A DNA stretch of 64,000 nucleotides from an uncultured Serinicoccus sp. (GCF_947500995.1 NZ_CANMUA010000002.1:372001-436000); one strand, 5' to 3'. Numbered from the stretch's first letter, positions 53,717 to 62,624 are shown. The notes: generated by a model not told the origin, from the sequence alone. Translations and numbers: made by a program.

Positions 53717-54355
53717 TCAGCTCACCTCCTCCAGCTGCCCACGCAGTTTCTTCAGTCCGTCCCTGATCCTCGTCTTGGCGGTGCCGAGCGGTATGCCGAG
53801 ACGGTGCGCGACCTCGCTCTGCGTCAGCCCGGAGAAGTACGCCAGTGCCACCGTCGTCCGGTGCGGCTCACCGATCCGGTCCAGCGCTGCGTGGACCCGC
53901 TCCGCCTCGGCCCGGTCGGTCACCGCCTCGGCGGTGACGTCGTAGGGCCGTGTCGTCTGCCGGGATTCGTAGCGGTGCAACCGATCGGATTGCGCCTGCT
54001 CCGATCTGACCCGGTCGACGGCCCGGCGGTGGGTCAGGGTCATGATCCAGCCGATGACCGATCCGCGTGCGGGGTCGACCTCGGCGGCCTGCCGCCAGAT
54101 CTGGACGAAGACGTCCTGGGTGACCTCCTCGGCGAGCGAGCGGTCGCGGACGATGCGCAGGGCGAGACCGAAGATGCGCGGGGCGACCCGGTCGTAGAGC
54201 TCGGCCAGGGCCTGCTGGTCGCCGTCGGCGATCCTGCGGATGACCGGGAAGAGCTCGCGGCGCCCGGTGTCGGGGACGGCGACGACGCGGGCAGGACCCG
54301 GATCGTGACCAGCGGTGTCGGGACTCAGGAACCCTGCTCCCGCCGCCGGTCCCAC
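53717..54355 (-). CDS. sigK: ECF sigma factor SigK-like
   Basis: The product is 212 aa from a GTG at 54355. Region 2 is LAELYDRVAPRIFGLALRIV to GSVIGWIMTLTHRRAVDRVR; region 4 is LAYFSGLTQSEVAHRLGIPLGTAKTRI. Linkage to an RskA-type anti-sigma marks it as SigK-like. No ATG or other GTG lies in frame before region 2. The chosen GTG has GGAG 5 nt upstream and overlaps the DUF3040 gene by 31 nt, implying coupled translation. A CTG start 30 bases later is possible. Confidence 0.84.
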   Translation of the reverse strand: MGPAAGAGFLSPDTAGHDPGPARVVAVPDTGRRELFPVIRRIADGDQQALAELYDRVAPRIFGLALRIVRDRSLAEEVTQDVFVQIWRQAAEVDPARGSVIGWIMTLTHRRAVDRVRSEQAQSDRLHRYESRQTTRPYDVTAEAVTDRAEAERVHAALDRIGEPHRTTVALAYFSGLTQSEVAHRLGIPLGTAKTRIRDGLKKLRGQLEEVS

Positions 54356-54750
54356 TGCTGCTCCATCCGCTGCATGAAGGTGCCCTGCCGGGGGGTCCGG
54401 CGGGCTCCCGCGGTCGGCTTGCGGACCGCGCCGTTCTTGCCGACGACCCCCAGCTGTCCGGTCCGCGCGGACGTCGACCGGCTCGGCGACGCCGCCCAGG
54501 CACCGCCGAGGACCATGGCGAGGAACCCGATGACGCCGATCCAGATCATCGAGGACATCACGCCCACGACCACCAGGCCGAGCCCGCCCAGGGCGACGAG
54601 GACACCGAGCACCAGGCGGCGCCGGTCGAGTCCGGCGGCACCTCCGGCGCTGGCGGACCGCTTGAGCTGGCTCGCGAGCCGGGGGTCCTCGGCGTAGAGG
54701 GCCTGCTCCATCTGCTCGAGCACACGCTGCTCGTGGTCTGAGAGCGGCAC
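54325..54750 (-). CDS. DUF3040 small membrane protein
   Basis: The product is 141 aa. It starts PLSDHEQRVLEQMEQALYAEDPRLA, the family hallmark, then has two membrane helices (LVLGVLVALGGLGLVVVGVM and IWIGVIGFLAMVLGGAWA) and a basic tail. Function unknown; widespread in actinobacteria, often beside dinB or cell-division genes. The GTG at 54750 follows GGAGGTGAAC. Its 3' end overlaps the sigma-factor start. Confidence 0.86.
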   Translation of the reverse strand: MPLSDHEQRVLEQMEQALYAEDPRLASQLKRSASAGGAAGLDRRRLVLGVLVALGGLGLVVVGVMSSMIWIGVIGFLAMVLGGAWAASPSRSTSARTGQLGVVGKNGAVRKPTAGARRTPRQGTFMQRMEQQWDRRREQGS

Positions 54751-54863
54751 GTTCACCTCCGGTGGTGCGAATGGTGGGTCGGGGACCTGCGGCACGGGAC
54801 CGACACCACGTTGCTGAGTTCCAGGATAAGACGTCAACGGACGGAGCACTACCCGGAGTTCCG

Positions 54864-56147
54864 TCATCGCGGCCGGACCAGCAGACTGGCTGGTCGCACC
54901 GCCTGCAGCCCGAACCTGGCCACGGCTCGGTCCATCGCCCGCTCCGCCTCGCGCCAGCCGCTCTCCGGCTCGTCGAGCCGGCCCTGCACGAGGGTCCGGT
55001 CCGCCTCGGTGATGCCCTCGACCCGGACCCCCAGCATGCGGATCCGAGCCCGCTGCAGCCCCAGCGCGGCATACAGCGAGCAGGAGACCTCGTGCACCTC
55101 GCGGGTCACGTCGGTCGGGCTGGCCACGGTGCGTGAGCGGGTGATCGTGGTGAAGTCGGAGAACCGCACGGTCAGCACCACGGTGCGCCCGAGCACCCCG
55201 GCGTGCCGCATCCGGCTCGCCGTGCGTTCGGCGAGGTGCAGCAGCTGGCGGCGGACGACCTGGGGGTCGTCGACGTCCTGGGCGAAGGTCTCGGAGGACC
55301 CGACGCTGCGCTCCCGCCGGTGGGCCACGACCGGGTCGTCGTCGGTGCCCCACGCCAGGGTGTGCAACCGGGTGGCGTGCTGGTCCCCCAGTGCCCGCCG
55401 CAACGTGGCCAGCGGCACGTGCGCCAGCTCGGCGACCGTGTGCAGCCCGAGCCGGTGCAGCTCGGCCTCGGTCGACTCCCCCACCCCCCACAGCGCACCC
55501 ACCGGCATCGGGTGCAGGAAGGGGACGACCTCGTCCCGGGTGACCAGCCGCATGCCGTCCGGCTTGGCCGCCCGGGAAGCCATCTTGGCGACGGCCTTGG
55601 ACGGGGCGCCACCGACCGAGCAGGTGATCCCCTGCTCGTCGGCGACGGTGTCCCTGATCCAGCTGCCGATGCGCTCCGGGCCGCCCCACCGGCGACCGGT
55701 GGCGGAGATGTCGAGGAAGGCCTCCTCCATCGAGACCGGCTCGACCACGGGCGTGACCTCGGCGAAGATCGCCATGACCGCCTCGGAGACCCGGGCGTAG
55801 CGGTCGGGCTCGGGCCGGACCACCACGAGCGGAGGGCATCTGCGGCGCGCCGTGGCCATCGGCATGCCGGAGCGGACGCCGTAGGCCCGGGCCTCGTAGC
55901 TCGCCGACAGCACGACGCTGCGCCAGCCACCTCCCACCGCCACCGGTCGGCCGTGCAGGTCCGGCTGGTCCAGCAGCGAGACCGCGGCGTAGAAGGCGTC
56001 CATGTCGACGTGGAGCACCCAGCCACGACCGGCGTCGCCGGTCGCCCGGCCCGTCCGGTCCGACACCTCTCCCGTGGTCGGCGGGCTCCCCCGTCCGGAG
56101 GGGCCCGCCGGAGGGGCTGAGGGAGCCGCGACCGTGAGGCTCACCAT
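54864..56147 (-). CDS. dinB: DNA polymerase IV (Y family)
   Basis: The product is 427 aa. Catalytic residues are intact: VDMDAFYAAVS near residue 45 and SMEEAFLD near 137. GVRSGMPMATARRRCP and the helix-hairpin-helix block VGALWGVGESTEAEL also fit. It carries out error-prone translesion synthesis. The ATG at 56147 lies 7 nt inside the end of dnaE2, so it belongs to the SOS-controlled operon. The first 40 residues are Pro/Gly/Ser-rich and precede the palm domain. In many actinobacteria this position is held by the catalytically inactive ImuB; here the enzyme looks active. Confidence 0.9.
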   Translation of the reverse strand: MVSLTVAAPSAPPAGPSGRGSPPTTGEVSDRTGRATGDAGRGWVLHVDMDAFYAAVSLLDQPDLHGRPVAVGGGWRSVVLSASYEARAYGVRSGMPMATARRRCPPLVVVRPEPDRYARVSEAVMAIFAEVTPVVEPVSMEEAFLDISATGRRWGGPERIGSWIRDTVADEQGITCSVGGAPSKAVAKMASRAAKPDGMRLVTRDEVVPFLHPMPVGALWGVGESTEAELHRLGLHTVAELAHVPLATLRRALGDQHATRLHTLAWGTDDDPVVAHRRERSVGSSETFAQDVDDPQVVRRQLLHLAERTASRMRHAGVLGRTVVLTVRFSDFTTITRSRTVASPTDVTREVHEVSCSLYAALGLQRARIRMLGVRVEGITEADRTLVQGRLDEPESGWREAERAMDRAVARFGLQAVRPASLLVRPR

Positions 56148-59100
56148 CCCGAGCTCCCGGGGCTGGAGTGCCACAGCTTGCCGCCCGGCTGCCGGGTCGC
56201 CTCGCCGGCCGGGGCGATGTCGGCGTAGGGAGACTGCACGAAACCCGAGGCGTGCACCAGCACCCGCCGTCCGGGCGGGGTGTCGGCCGAGGCCGCCTCC
56301 CGGGACACGGCCTCGGCCTCCTGCGCGAGCAGCCTCGCCTGCTGCACGGACCGCTCCATGAGCGCGCGGGCCGCCGCCGGACCGCCGTGCTCCCAGGCCT
56401 GCGCCACCTCGCCCAGCTCCCAGGCGGCGGTGGCCCTGATCGAGACCCCCCTGGGCCCGGTGCGCCGCACGACGCCGCGCACCAGGAGCAGCCAGGAGTG
56501 GAACACCGTGGTGGCGAACGGGCCCTGGACGTCCTCGAAGAACGTCGCGTCGGCCGGTCCGCTGCTGTCGTCCAGGGTGAGGAAGACGACACGCCTCCCG
56601 GACCGCACCGGAGGGGTCTGGGTGGCGACCTTGGCACCGGCGACCAGCACCTCGGCGCCGCCCCGGTAGGAGAGCAGGTCGCGCGCCCGGGTCACCCCCA
56701 GCTCGGCCAGCATCGGCCCGAAACCCCCCACCACGTGGCTGCTGACATCCAGGCCGAGCACCTCCAGCTCGGCCCGGAGCTGCTCGGAGGCGCTCATCTC
56801 CGGCAGCCCGCTGCCGACGAGCGGTGCGGGGTCGTCGCCGAGCTCGAGGGTCAGCTGGGTCGGTGCGGCGCCCCCGGCCCCGTGCCACGAGCGTCGGCCC
56901 ACCGCCTGGCTCTGCGCCCGGGCGGCGACCTCTCCCGCCTCGATCACCGGCGCCGGGCGTCGGCGTCCGGCGCGGGAGGCCCCCGGCGCCCCACCGGCAT
57001 GCCGGGACCACCGCTCCAGGTCGCGGACGTGGAGCATCAGGTCGCGGCGGGTCAGGCTCGTGCGCGGGGAGCCCCCGGCACCGGTGGCCCGGTGTCCCGC
57101 GCCACGGGTCCGAGGACTGCACCGGCCGACCCGGTGCAGCTCGTCCAGCCCTCCGGCCAGCACCAGCCGCTCGGCCGTGGGGCGGCTGGGACGGGCCCGG
57201 TGCCACAGGTCGGACAAGGAGTCGTAGGGCTGTCCCGCGACGATCCTGCCGACCTCGTCCTCGGTGATGCCCTTGACGTCCGACAGGGACAGCCTGATGC
57301 CGTAACCCCCAGCACGCCGCTCGATGTCGGCCATGACCGCGTCGACCCGGTCCGGCGGGCGGCGCAGCGTGCCCCGTGCCCCGCCGGTCGCCGCGGCGTC
57401 GCGCGAGGGACCCCCCTCCCAGGCGGTTGCCCCGGCCACCGACGTGGGCGTCGTCACGCGCTCGACCCGGTAGGTCGCGCCCGAGGCGTTGACGTCGAGC
57501 CCGAGCACGTGGACCCCCATGCTCCTGGCCTCGTCCAGGATGAGCCGCTTGGGGTACATCCCCGGGTCGTGGGTCAGGACCCCGGAGAGGAAGGCGGCCG
57601 TGTGGTGCGTCTTGAGCCAGGCGGACTGGTAGGTCGGGAGGGCGAAGGCGGCCGCGTGCGCCTTGCAGAAGCCGAACGAGGCGAAGGCGGCCAGGACCGC
57701 CCAGATCCGGTCCACCTCCTCGGCGCGGTAGCCCCGGTCCGCCGCCGCGGCACACCACCACACCTTCACCTCCTCCTGCCCGGCCGGGCTGCCCATCGCC
57801 CGGCGCACCTCGTCGGCCTGGGCCAACGACACCCCCGTCGTCTCGGCGACGATCTGCAGCACCTGCTCGTGGAAGACCACGACCCCGCAGGTCTGCTCGA
57901 GGTAGGGCACCAGGCTGGGGTGGAGGTACTCCGGCTCCCCCCAGCCCTGGCGGGCGTGGAGGAAGGGCCGGATCATGTCGGACTTCACCGGGCCGGGCCG
58001 GAAGAGGGAGATGTCGATGATGATGTCGGAGAACGTCTCCGGGGCGAACTTGCCCACCAGCTCGCGCTGACCCGGTGACTCGATCTGGAAGCACCCGAGG
58101 GTACGGGTGGACTGGACCAGCGCGAAGGTGTCCGGGTCGTCGAGCGGCACCTGGGCCCGGTCGTCCAGGTCGAGACGGGTCCCGTCCACCCGCGCGACCT
58201 CGTCGACGGCGTGCGCCATCGCCGACTGCATCCGGATCCCCAGCACGTCCAGCTTGAGCAGCCCCAGCTCCTCCACGTCGTCCTTGTCGAACTGGCTCAT
58301 GGGGAACCCCAACCAGCTCGCCTCGACCGGCGTCCGGTCGAGCAGCCCGGTGTCGGACAGCACCACGCCGCACGGGTGCATGGCGAGGTGCCGCGGCAGC
58401 CCGTCGAGCGCCTCCACCAGCTCCATGAGGACCCGCATCCGGGGGGCGTCCAGACCCTGGCGCCGCAGCTCGGGGAGGTCCCGGATCGCCGCCCGGGCGT
58501 CGCGTGCCCGGATGTGGGGGAAGGCCTTGGCGATCACGTCGATCTCCCCGGGGGGAAGGCCCAGCGTCGCCGCGACGTCGCGCACGGCGTGCCGGACCCG
58601 GTAGGTCTCGGTCATCGACACGCAGGTCACCCGCTCGGACCCGAACCGCTCGAGGATGCGTTCGTAGATCTCGGTGCGCCGGGCCGACTCGACGTCGATG
58701 TCGATGTCCGGCAGCTGGGCCCGCAGCGGGGAGCAGAACCGCTCCATGAGCAGGCCGTGCTCCATCGGGTCCACGCCGCTGATGCCGAGCAGGTAGGCCA
58801 CCAGGCTCCCGGCCCCGGACCCGCGCGCCGCGACGCGTACCCCCTGCTCCCGGATGAGGTCGCAGACCTGGGCGACGGTGAGGAAGTAGGTCGGGTAACC
58901 CAGCCCGGCGATCACCCCCAGCTCCTGCTCGAGGCGGTCGCGGATGTCCTGCTCGGCCCCCCTCCCCGCACCGGGGTAACGACCACCGACGGCCTGCGCG
59001 CAGCGTTCGGTGAGGACCTGGTGCGCCTGCCCCACCCCCCGCACACCGAGGACCTCGGGCTCCGGCAGGTGCACCCCCCCGATCCCGAGGTCGGAGCGGG

Positions 59101-60184
59101 CGTCCTGGTGGCAGTCGGCGGCCAGCTGCAGGGTGTCCCGCACGAGCTCCTCGGCCCGGGCACCGGGACCTGCGGCCCGCTCCAGCTGGCGGGCCAGCCT
59201 GTGCATGACGGCCGTCCCCGCGAGGTGGCCGGCGGTGCTCACCCGGTCGAGGTGGCGCTCGTCGAGCGCGACCCGTCGTCGGGCGGCGTCGAGCACGTCC
59301 ACGACCCGCGCCTGCTCGGGGTGGACGTGCCGGACGGCCGCGGTGAGCACGGCGGGCACCCCGACCTCCCGCGCCAGCATCCACGCCGACGTCGCGTGGG
59401 CGAGGCTCCCCGGCGTGCCCTCAGGACCTCCGTGACAGACCACCTCGACCCGGACCGCCCCGGCCGGGAGCAGACTCGTCCATCCCAGGAGCAACCGTCG
59501 GGCCAGGTCGTGCCGACGGGCCAGCAGCGCCCTGCCGACGTCGGAGTCCGGCCCCAGCAGCAGGACGACCGGACAGGCCCCGGCCGTCCCGGCCGCCGCC
59601 CGGGCGATGAGCTCGGGGGTGACCCGCGGCACCGAGCGCTCGCCGGACAGATGGGTGTGCGTCACCAGCCGGCACAACCTGGCCCAGCCCACCCCCGCCT
59701 CGGCACCGCCGCGCTGACCGCGCGCCAGCAGCACCACCCGGGGCTGCTGGTCGTCGACGAGCGAGCCCCCCTTGACCGGGGTCCGCGGAGCACGCCGGTC
59801 CGGTCGGACGTCCAGACCCTCCCCCCACCCCCGGCCGGGCGCCACCCGGTCCGGCGCCCACGGAGCCGTCGGGCGCAGCCCGGTGACGTACGGGGTGGGT
59901 GCCGGAGCGGCGGCGCCCCGTCCGGCGCCCGGCGGCGAGGGCGACCCCGCCAGGGCGAGGTCGACCCCCAGCACGGGGGCGATCCCCGCCTCGGTGCAGG
60001 CCCGGACGAAGCGGATCGCGCCGTAGAGCCCGTCGCGGTCGGTCAGGGCCAGCGCGGACTGGCCCAGCTCGGCCGCACGGCGCACCAGGTCGGCCGGGTG
60101 GGAGGCGCCGTAGCGCATGGAGGCGCTGGACGCGACGTGCAGGTGGACGAAGTCGTCACCTCCCGTCACCGGTCCTGTCGACAC
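56141..60184 (-). CDS. dnaE2: Error-prone DNA polymerase III alpha subunit DnaE2
   Basis: The product is 1347 aa from the GTG at 60184. The N-terminal PHP domain begins FVHLHVASSASMRYGASHPA. The palm carboxylates lie in LPDIDIDVESARR near 490. The helix-hairpin-helix region and the OB-fold (EVLVAGAKVATQTPPVRSG) near 1160-1260 follow, and the usual DnaE2 C-terminal tail ends the protein. Typical DnaE2 is about 1080-1180 residues; the excess is in Pro/Gly/Arg-rich inserts near 65-125, near 905-950 and near 1020-1090. It performs mutagenic lesion bypass after DNA damage. A second GTG 15 nt later is an equally good start. Confidence 0.9.
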   Translation of the reverse strand: MSTGPVTGGDDFVHLHVASSASMRYGASHPADLVRRAAELGQSALALTDRDGLYGAIRFVRACTEAGIAPVLGVDLALAGSPSPPGAGRGAAAPAPTPYVTGLRPTAPWAPDRVAPGRGWGEGLDVRPDRRAPRTPVKGGSLVDDQQPRVVLLARGQRGGAEAGVGWARLCRLVTHTHLSGERSVPRVTPELIARAAAGTAGACPVVLLLGPDSDVGRALLARRHDLARRLLLGWTSLLPAGAVRVEVVCHGGPEGTPGSLAHATSAWMLAREVGVPAVLTAAVRHVHPEQARVVDVLDAARRRVALDERHLDRVSTAGHLAGTAVMHRLARQLERAAGPGARAEELVRDTLQLAADCHQDARSDLGIGGVHLPEPEVLGVRGVGQAHQVLTERCAQAVGGRYPGAGRGAEQDIRDRLEQELGVIAGLGYPTYFLTVAQVCDLIREQGVRVAARGSGAGSLVAYLLGISGVDPMEHGLLMERFCSPLRAQLPDIDIDVESARRTEIYERILERFGSERVTCVSMTETYRVRHAVRDVAATLGLPPGEIDVIAKAFPHIRARDARAAIRDLPELRRQGLDAPRMRVLMELVEALDGLPRHLAMHPCGVVLSDTGLLDRTPVEASWLGFPMSQFDKDDVEELGLLKLDVLGIRMQSAMAHAVDEVARVDGTRLDLDDRAQVPLDDPDTFALVQSTRTLGCFQIESPGQRELVGKFAPETFSDIIIDISLFRPGPVKSDMIRPFLHARQGWGEPEYLHPSLVPYLEQTCGVVVFHEQVLQIVAETTGVSLAQADEVRRAMGSPAGQEEVKVWWCAAAADRGYRAEEVDRIWAVLAAFASFGFCKAHAAAFALPTYQSAWLKTHHTAAFLSGVLTHDPGMYPKRLILDEARSMGVHVLGLDVNASGATYRVERVTTPTSVAGATAWEGGPSRDAAATGGARGTLRRPPDRVDAVMADIERRAGGYGIRLSLSDVKGITEDEVGRIVAGQPYDSLSDLWHRARPSRPTAERLVLAGGLDELHRVGRCSPRTRGAGHRATGAGGSPRTSLTRRDLMLHVRDLERWSRHAGGAPGASRAGRRRPAPVIEAGEVAARAQSQAVGRRSWHGAGGAAPTQLTLELGDDPAPLVGSGLPEMSASEQLRAELEVLGLDVSSHVVGGFGPMLAELGVTRARDLLSYRGGAEVLVAGAKVATQTPPVRSGRRVVFLTLDDSSGPADATFFEDVQGPFATTVFHSWLLLVRGVVRRTGPRGVSIRATAAWELGEVAQAWEHGGPAAARALMERSVQQARLLAQEAEAVSREAASADTPPGRRVLVHASGFVQSPYADIAPAGEATRQPGGKLWHSSPGSSGW

Positions 60185-60192
60185 GGCCGGTC

Positions 60193-60636
60193 TCACCCGT
60201 GGCCCAGTGGAGTCAGCTCGGAGTGCAGCGAGGCCTCGCACGGCAGGTGGAGCGAGGCCCGCACCAGCTCGAGGAAGCGCTCCCCCGCCCGCACCATGTC
60301 GTCGGCCTCCCGGGTCGTCACCGCGGCCCGGGCCGCTCCCCGCTCCAGCGCCACCCGGCGGCGCCCGGACGCGGCGAAGAACGCGGCCCACTCGGTCAGC
60401 TCCGGAGCGACGGGGGGAAGCATCTCCCAGACGCTGCGGGGGCGGCCGCGCCGGCCGGGCGCAGGCGTCGTGCGGGCGGCCAGCAACGCGGCCCCGGCAC
60501 GCAGCGCGGACAGGTGGGCCTGCGTGTAGCGCTCCGCCGCCGTCCCGCTGTGGCAGGCCTGCAGCAGCACCCCGCGCGAGCGCTCCAGCAGGTCCAGCAC
60601 CGCGCCTGCGCTGGCCCCGGTCTCGATGGTCGTCAT
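60193..60636 (-). CDS. SAV_6107-family HEPN protein
   Basis: The product is 147 aa, largely helical (AGAVLDLLERSRGVLLQACHS, then HLSALRAGAALLAARTTPA, ending AGERFLELVRASLHL), as in the SAV_6107 HEPN-domain family that accompanies dnaE2 in actinobacteria. No RxxxxH RNase motif was found with confidence, so a nuclease role is not claimed. The ATG at 60636 follows AGAGGACACGACAGG. The leader carries a 9-bp tandem repeat. dnaE2 begins 9 nt after its stop. Confidence 0.75.
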   Translation of the reverse strand: MTTIETGASAGAVLDLLERSRGVLLQACHSGTAAERYTQAHLSALRAGAALLAARTTPAPGRRGRPRSVWEMLPPVAPELTEWAAFFAASGRRRVALERGAARAAVTTREADDMVRAGERFLELVRASLHLPCEASLHSELTPLGHG

Positions 60637-60653
60637 CCTGTCGTGTCCTCTCG

Positions 60654-60716
60654 TGGTCCTGGTGGTCCTGGTGGTCCTCGTGGTCCTCGTGGTCCTCGTG
60701 GTCCTGGTGGTCCTCG
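60654..60716 (-). repeat. 9-bp tandem repeat (7 units) in the HEPN gene leader
   Basis: Seven consecutive units of TGGTCCT[C/G]G on the + strand (sense: C[G/C]AGGACCA) fill most of the gap between the DUF6504 stop and the HEPN start. A degenerate eighth unit follows. Each sense copy contains AGGA, which resembles a ribosome site. Confidence 0.85.
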
Positions 60717-60775
60717 TGGTTCCGCGGCCCTGCTCCTGCCCCTGCTCCGCGCCGGCCGCCCCGCGCGGTGCCGCG

Positions 60776-61180
60776 TCAGTCGGCGACCCGCTCCAGCCAC
60801 CACCGCTCGCCCTGGACGAGGTCGTAGACCCCCGTCCCTGCCGAGCGGCCCGCGCCGGCCTCGACCCGCCAGACGACCCGCTCCAGCTGCTCATCGCCCG
60901 GACCGTCGTCGGGGCCGGGCCGGTCGGGGCCGGCGGCGGGGGCACCGTCCCGGTCCTCCGTCCGCCACCACGCCACCCGCAGGCTCCACTGCCCCAGCAC
61001 CGCCCGGACGAGATGGAGCCGCCCGCGCCACAGGAACACGGCAGGGACCTGCGGGTCGAGGTCGTCCGGCGCCTCCCGGTCGTCGCCCGCGCCGGCCGGC
61101 AGCGCCGTCTCGATCCGCACGCCGTGCTCCTGCGCCCTGCCCAGCCTGACCTCGACCGGCTCGTGGTAGCTCCTGCTCAT
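60776..61180 (-). CDS. DUF6504 family protein, first gene of the SOS operon
   Basis: The product is 134 aa. It starts MSRSYHEPVEVRLG and has conserved Trp-rich blocks VPAVFLWRGRLHLVRAVLGQ and WWRTEDRD, ending in GVYDLVQGERWWLERV. Proteins of this family accompany dnaE2/dinB in actinobacterial mutagenesis operons; no biochemical role is known to me. The ATG at 61180 follows GGAGGAGGTG. The LexA box lies 58 bp upstream. Confidence 0.82.
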   Translation of the reverse strand: MSRSYHEPVEVRLGRAQEHGVRIETALPAGAGDDREAPDDLDPQVPAVFLWRGRLHLVRAVLGQWSLRVAWWRTEDRDGAPAAGPDRPGPDDGPGDEQLERVVWRVEAGAGRSAGTGVYDLVQGERWWLERVAD

Positions 61181-61517
61181 GGCCGGCACCTCCTCCGTGC
61201 GTGTGGTCGTGCGTGTGGTCGTGCGGGACGACCTTCGATCGAACTTGTGTTCGATCCTGGTGATGGAACAAATGTACGACTCGCCACCGACGGACTCAAC
61301 CCCCTCCCCCCGCACCACCGGCCCTGGCGCCCCTGTGGACAACTTCTGCGCGGCCGGCGGACCGCGCACGACGATGAGAGCCGGGGGGCCCGGGCCGCAG
61401 GAGGGGGCGGCCCGGGCCGCGCCCGGCAACGGATAGGCTCGGAGTCGGCCCGCGCCGCCGGGACGTACCGCCCTCCCGGCACCCGCCGAGAGACCTGTCG
61501 AGGGACGAGGATCCGTG
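61181..61517. other. 337-bp divergent control region
   Basis: The gap between DUF6504 and the polyprenyl synthase holds, left to right: the SOS box (61239-61254) with a weaker second copy, a perfect 12-bp inverted repeat (61387-61398 with 61407-61418, loop AGGAGGGG), and a TAGGCT -10-like hexamer at 61434-61439 that could serve the rightward gene with an 80-nt leader. The hairpin lies just upstream of that hexamer. I see no gene in it. Confidence 0.6.
61239..61254. promoter_or_regulatory. LexA (SOS) box
   Basis: TCGAACTTGTGTTCGA matches the actinobacterial SOS box TCGAAC-N4-GTTCGA exactly, and the palindrome extends two more bases each side (GATCGAAC...GTTCGATC). It lies upstream of the DUF6504-HEPN-dnaE2-dinB operon. 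A degenerate second copy, GAACAAATGTAC (61266-61277, one mismatch in the core), lies 12 bp further upstream. Confidence 0.92.
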
Positions 61518-62600
61518 ATGCAGGCCCTGGACCGCGTGGACCTGCGCCCCCGCGTGCAGCAGGCTCTGGACGAGCAGCTCGCGCGGCAGCGTGCCGTCCT
61601 CGACGAGCTGGGACCGCCGATGACCCCGTTGCTGGAGGCGATCGCCGAGCTGCTGAGCGGTGGCAAGCGCCTGCGCGCCACCTTCCTCTACTGGGGCTGG
61701 CGTGCCCTCGGCGGACCGGACGACCCGGCCGCCGTGCGGGCCGCGAGCGCCATGGAGATCTTCCAGGCCGCGGCCCTGCTGCACGACGACGTCATGGACC
61801 ACAGCGACCTCCGGCGCGGCCACCCGACCGCCCACCGCCGGTTCGCGAGGTACCACCAGGAGCAGCGCTGGTCCGGCGACCCGGACTCCTTCGGCCACGC
61901 CGCCGCCATCCTGGCCGGCGACCTGTGCCTCAACTGGACGGACGAGGTCTTCACCACCAGCGGACTCCCCCAGGACGCCCTGGACCGGGCGCGGCCCGAG
62001 TTCGACCGCATGCGCACCCAGCTCATGGGCGGCCAGTTCCTCGACATGCTGGAGGGCGCCCGCGGCTGGCGCGACCTCGACCTCGAGCAACGCCTCGAAC
62101 GGTGCCTCACGGTGATCCGCTACAAGAGCGCCCGTTACTCCGTCCAGCAGCCGCTGCTCATCGGCGCGGACGCCGCGCAGGTCGACGGGCAGACCCGGCG
62201 GTCCCTCGGTCGCTTCGGTGCCGCCCTCGGAGAGGCCTTCCAGCTGCGTGACGACGTCCTGGGCGTCTTCGGCGACCCCGAGCAGACCGGGAAGCCGGCC
62301 GGCGACGACCTGCGGGAGGGCAAGCACACGGTGCTCGTGGCCCACGCCCTCGCCCTGGCCGACCCCTCCGGGGCGCAGCTCGTCGAGGACGCGCTCGGCG
62401 ACCCGGACCTCGACGAGGACGCCGTGGACCGGGTGCGGGAGGTCCTCGTGGGCTCCGGCGCCCTGGGGCGCACCGAGCAGATGGTCGACCGGGGTGCGGA
62501 GCGCGCCCTGGAGGAGATCAGCGGTGCCCCGGACCTGACCCAGGAGGGGCGGGAGGCGCTGACCGAGCTCGTGGCGGTCTGCACCCGGCGCTCCACCTGA
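61518..62600 (+). CDS. Polyprenyl (geranylgeranyl-type) diphosphate synthase
   Basis: The product is 360 aa. The first Asp-rich motif DDVMD is at residues 90-94, with the substrate site GGKRLRATFLYWGW before it. The second is FQLRDDVLGVFGD, the form usual in actinobacterial IdsA-type enzymes. No large residue pattern near the first motif was used to fix chain length, so C15-C20 products are a guess. The ATG at 61518 is 7 nt after GAGG; the GTG one codon earlier is possible. It converges with the Rv2175c-like gene, as idsA2 lies near Rv2175c in mycobacteria. Confidence 0.88.
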   Translation: MQALDRVDLRPRVQQALDEQLARQRAVLDELGPPMTPLLEAIAELLSGGKRLRATFLYWGWRALGGPDDPAAVRAASAMEIFQAAALLHDDVMDHSDLRRGHPTAHRRFARYHQEQRWSGDPDSFGHAAAILAGDLCLNWTDEVFTTSGLPQDALDRARPEFDRMRTQLMGGQFLDMLEGARGWRDLDLEQRLERCLTVIRYKSARYSVQQPLLIGADAAQVDGQTRRSLGRFGAALGEAFQLRDDVLGVFGDPEQTGKPAGDDLREGKHTVLVAHALALADPSGAQLVEDALGDPDLDEDAVDRVREVLVGSGALGRTEQMVDRGAERALEEISGAPDLTQEGREALTELVAVCTRRST

Positions 62601-62624
62601 GCCGGCCGGAGACCACCGGCGACG

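Noticed and set aside
53717-55072. Longer sigma-factor protein starting near 55072
   Set aside because: The extra residues are an antisense or out-of-frame read of dinB and DUF3040 and match nothing expected of sigma factors.
60654-60716. CRISPR-like array
   Set aside because: Units are 9 bp and contiguous with no spacers, and no cas gene is present.
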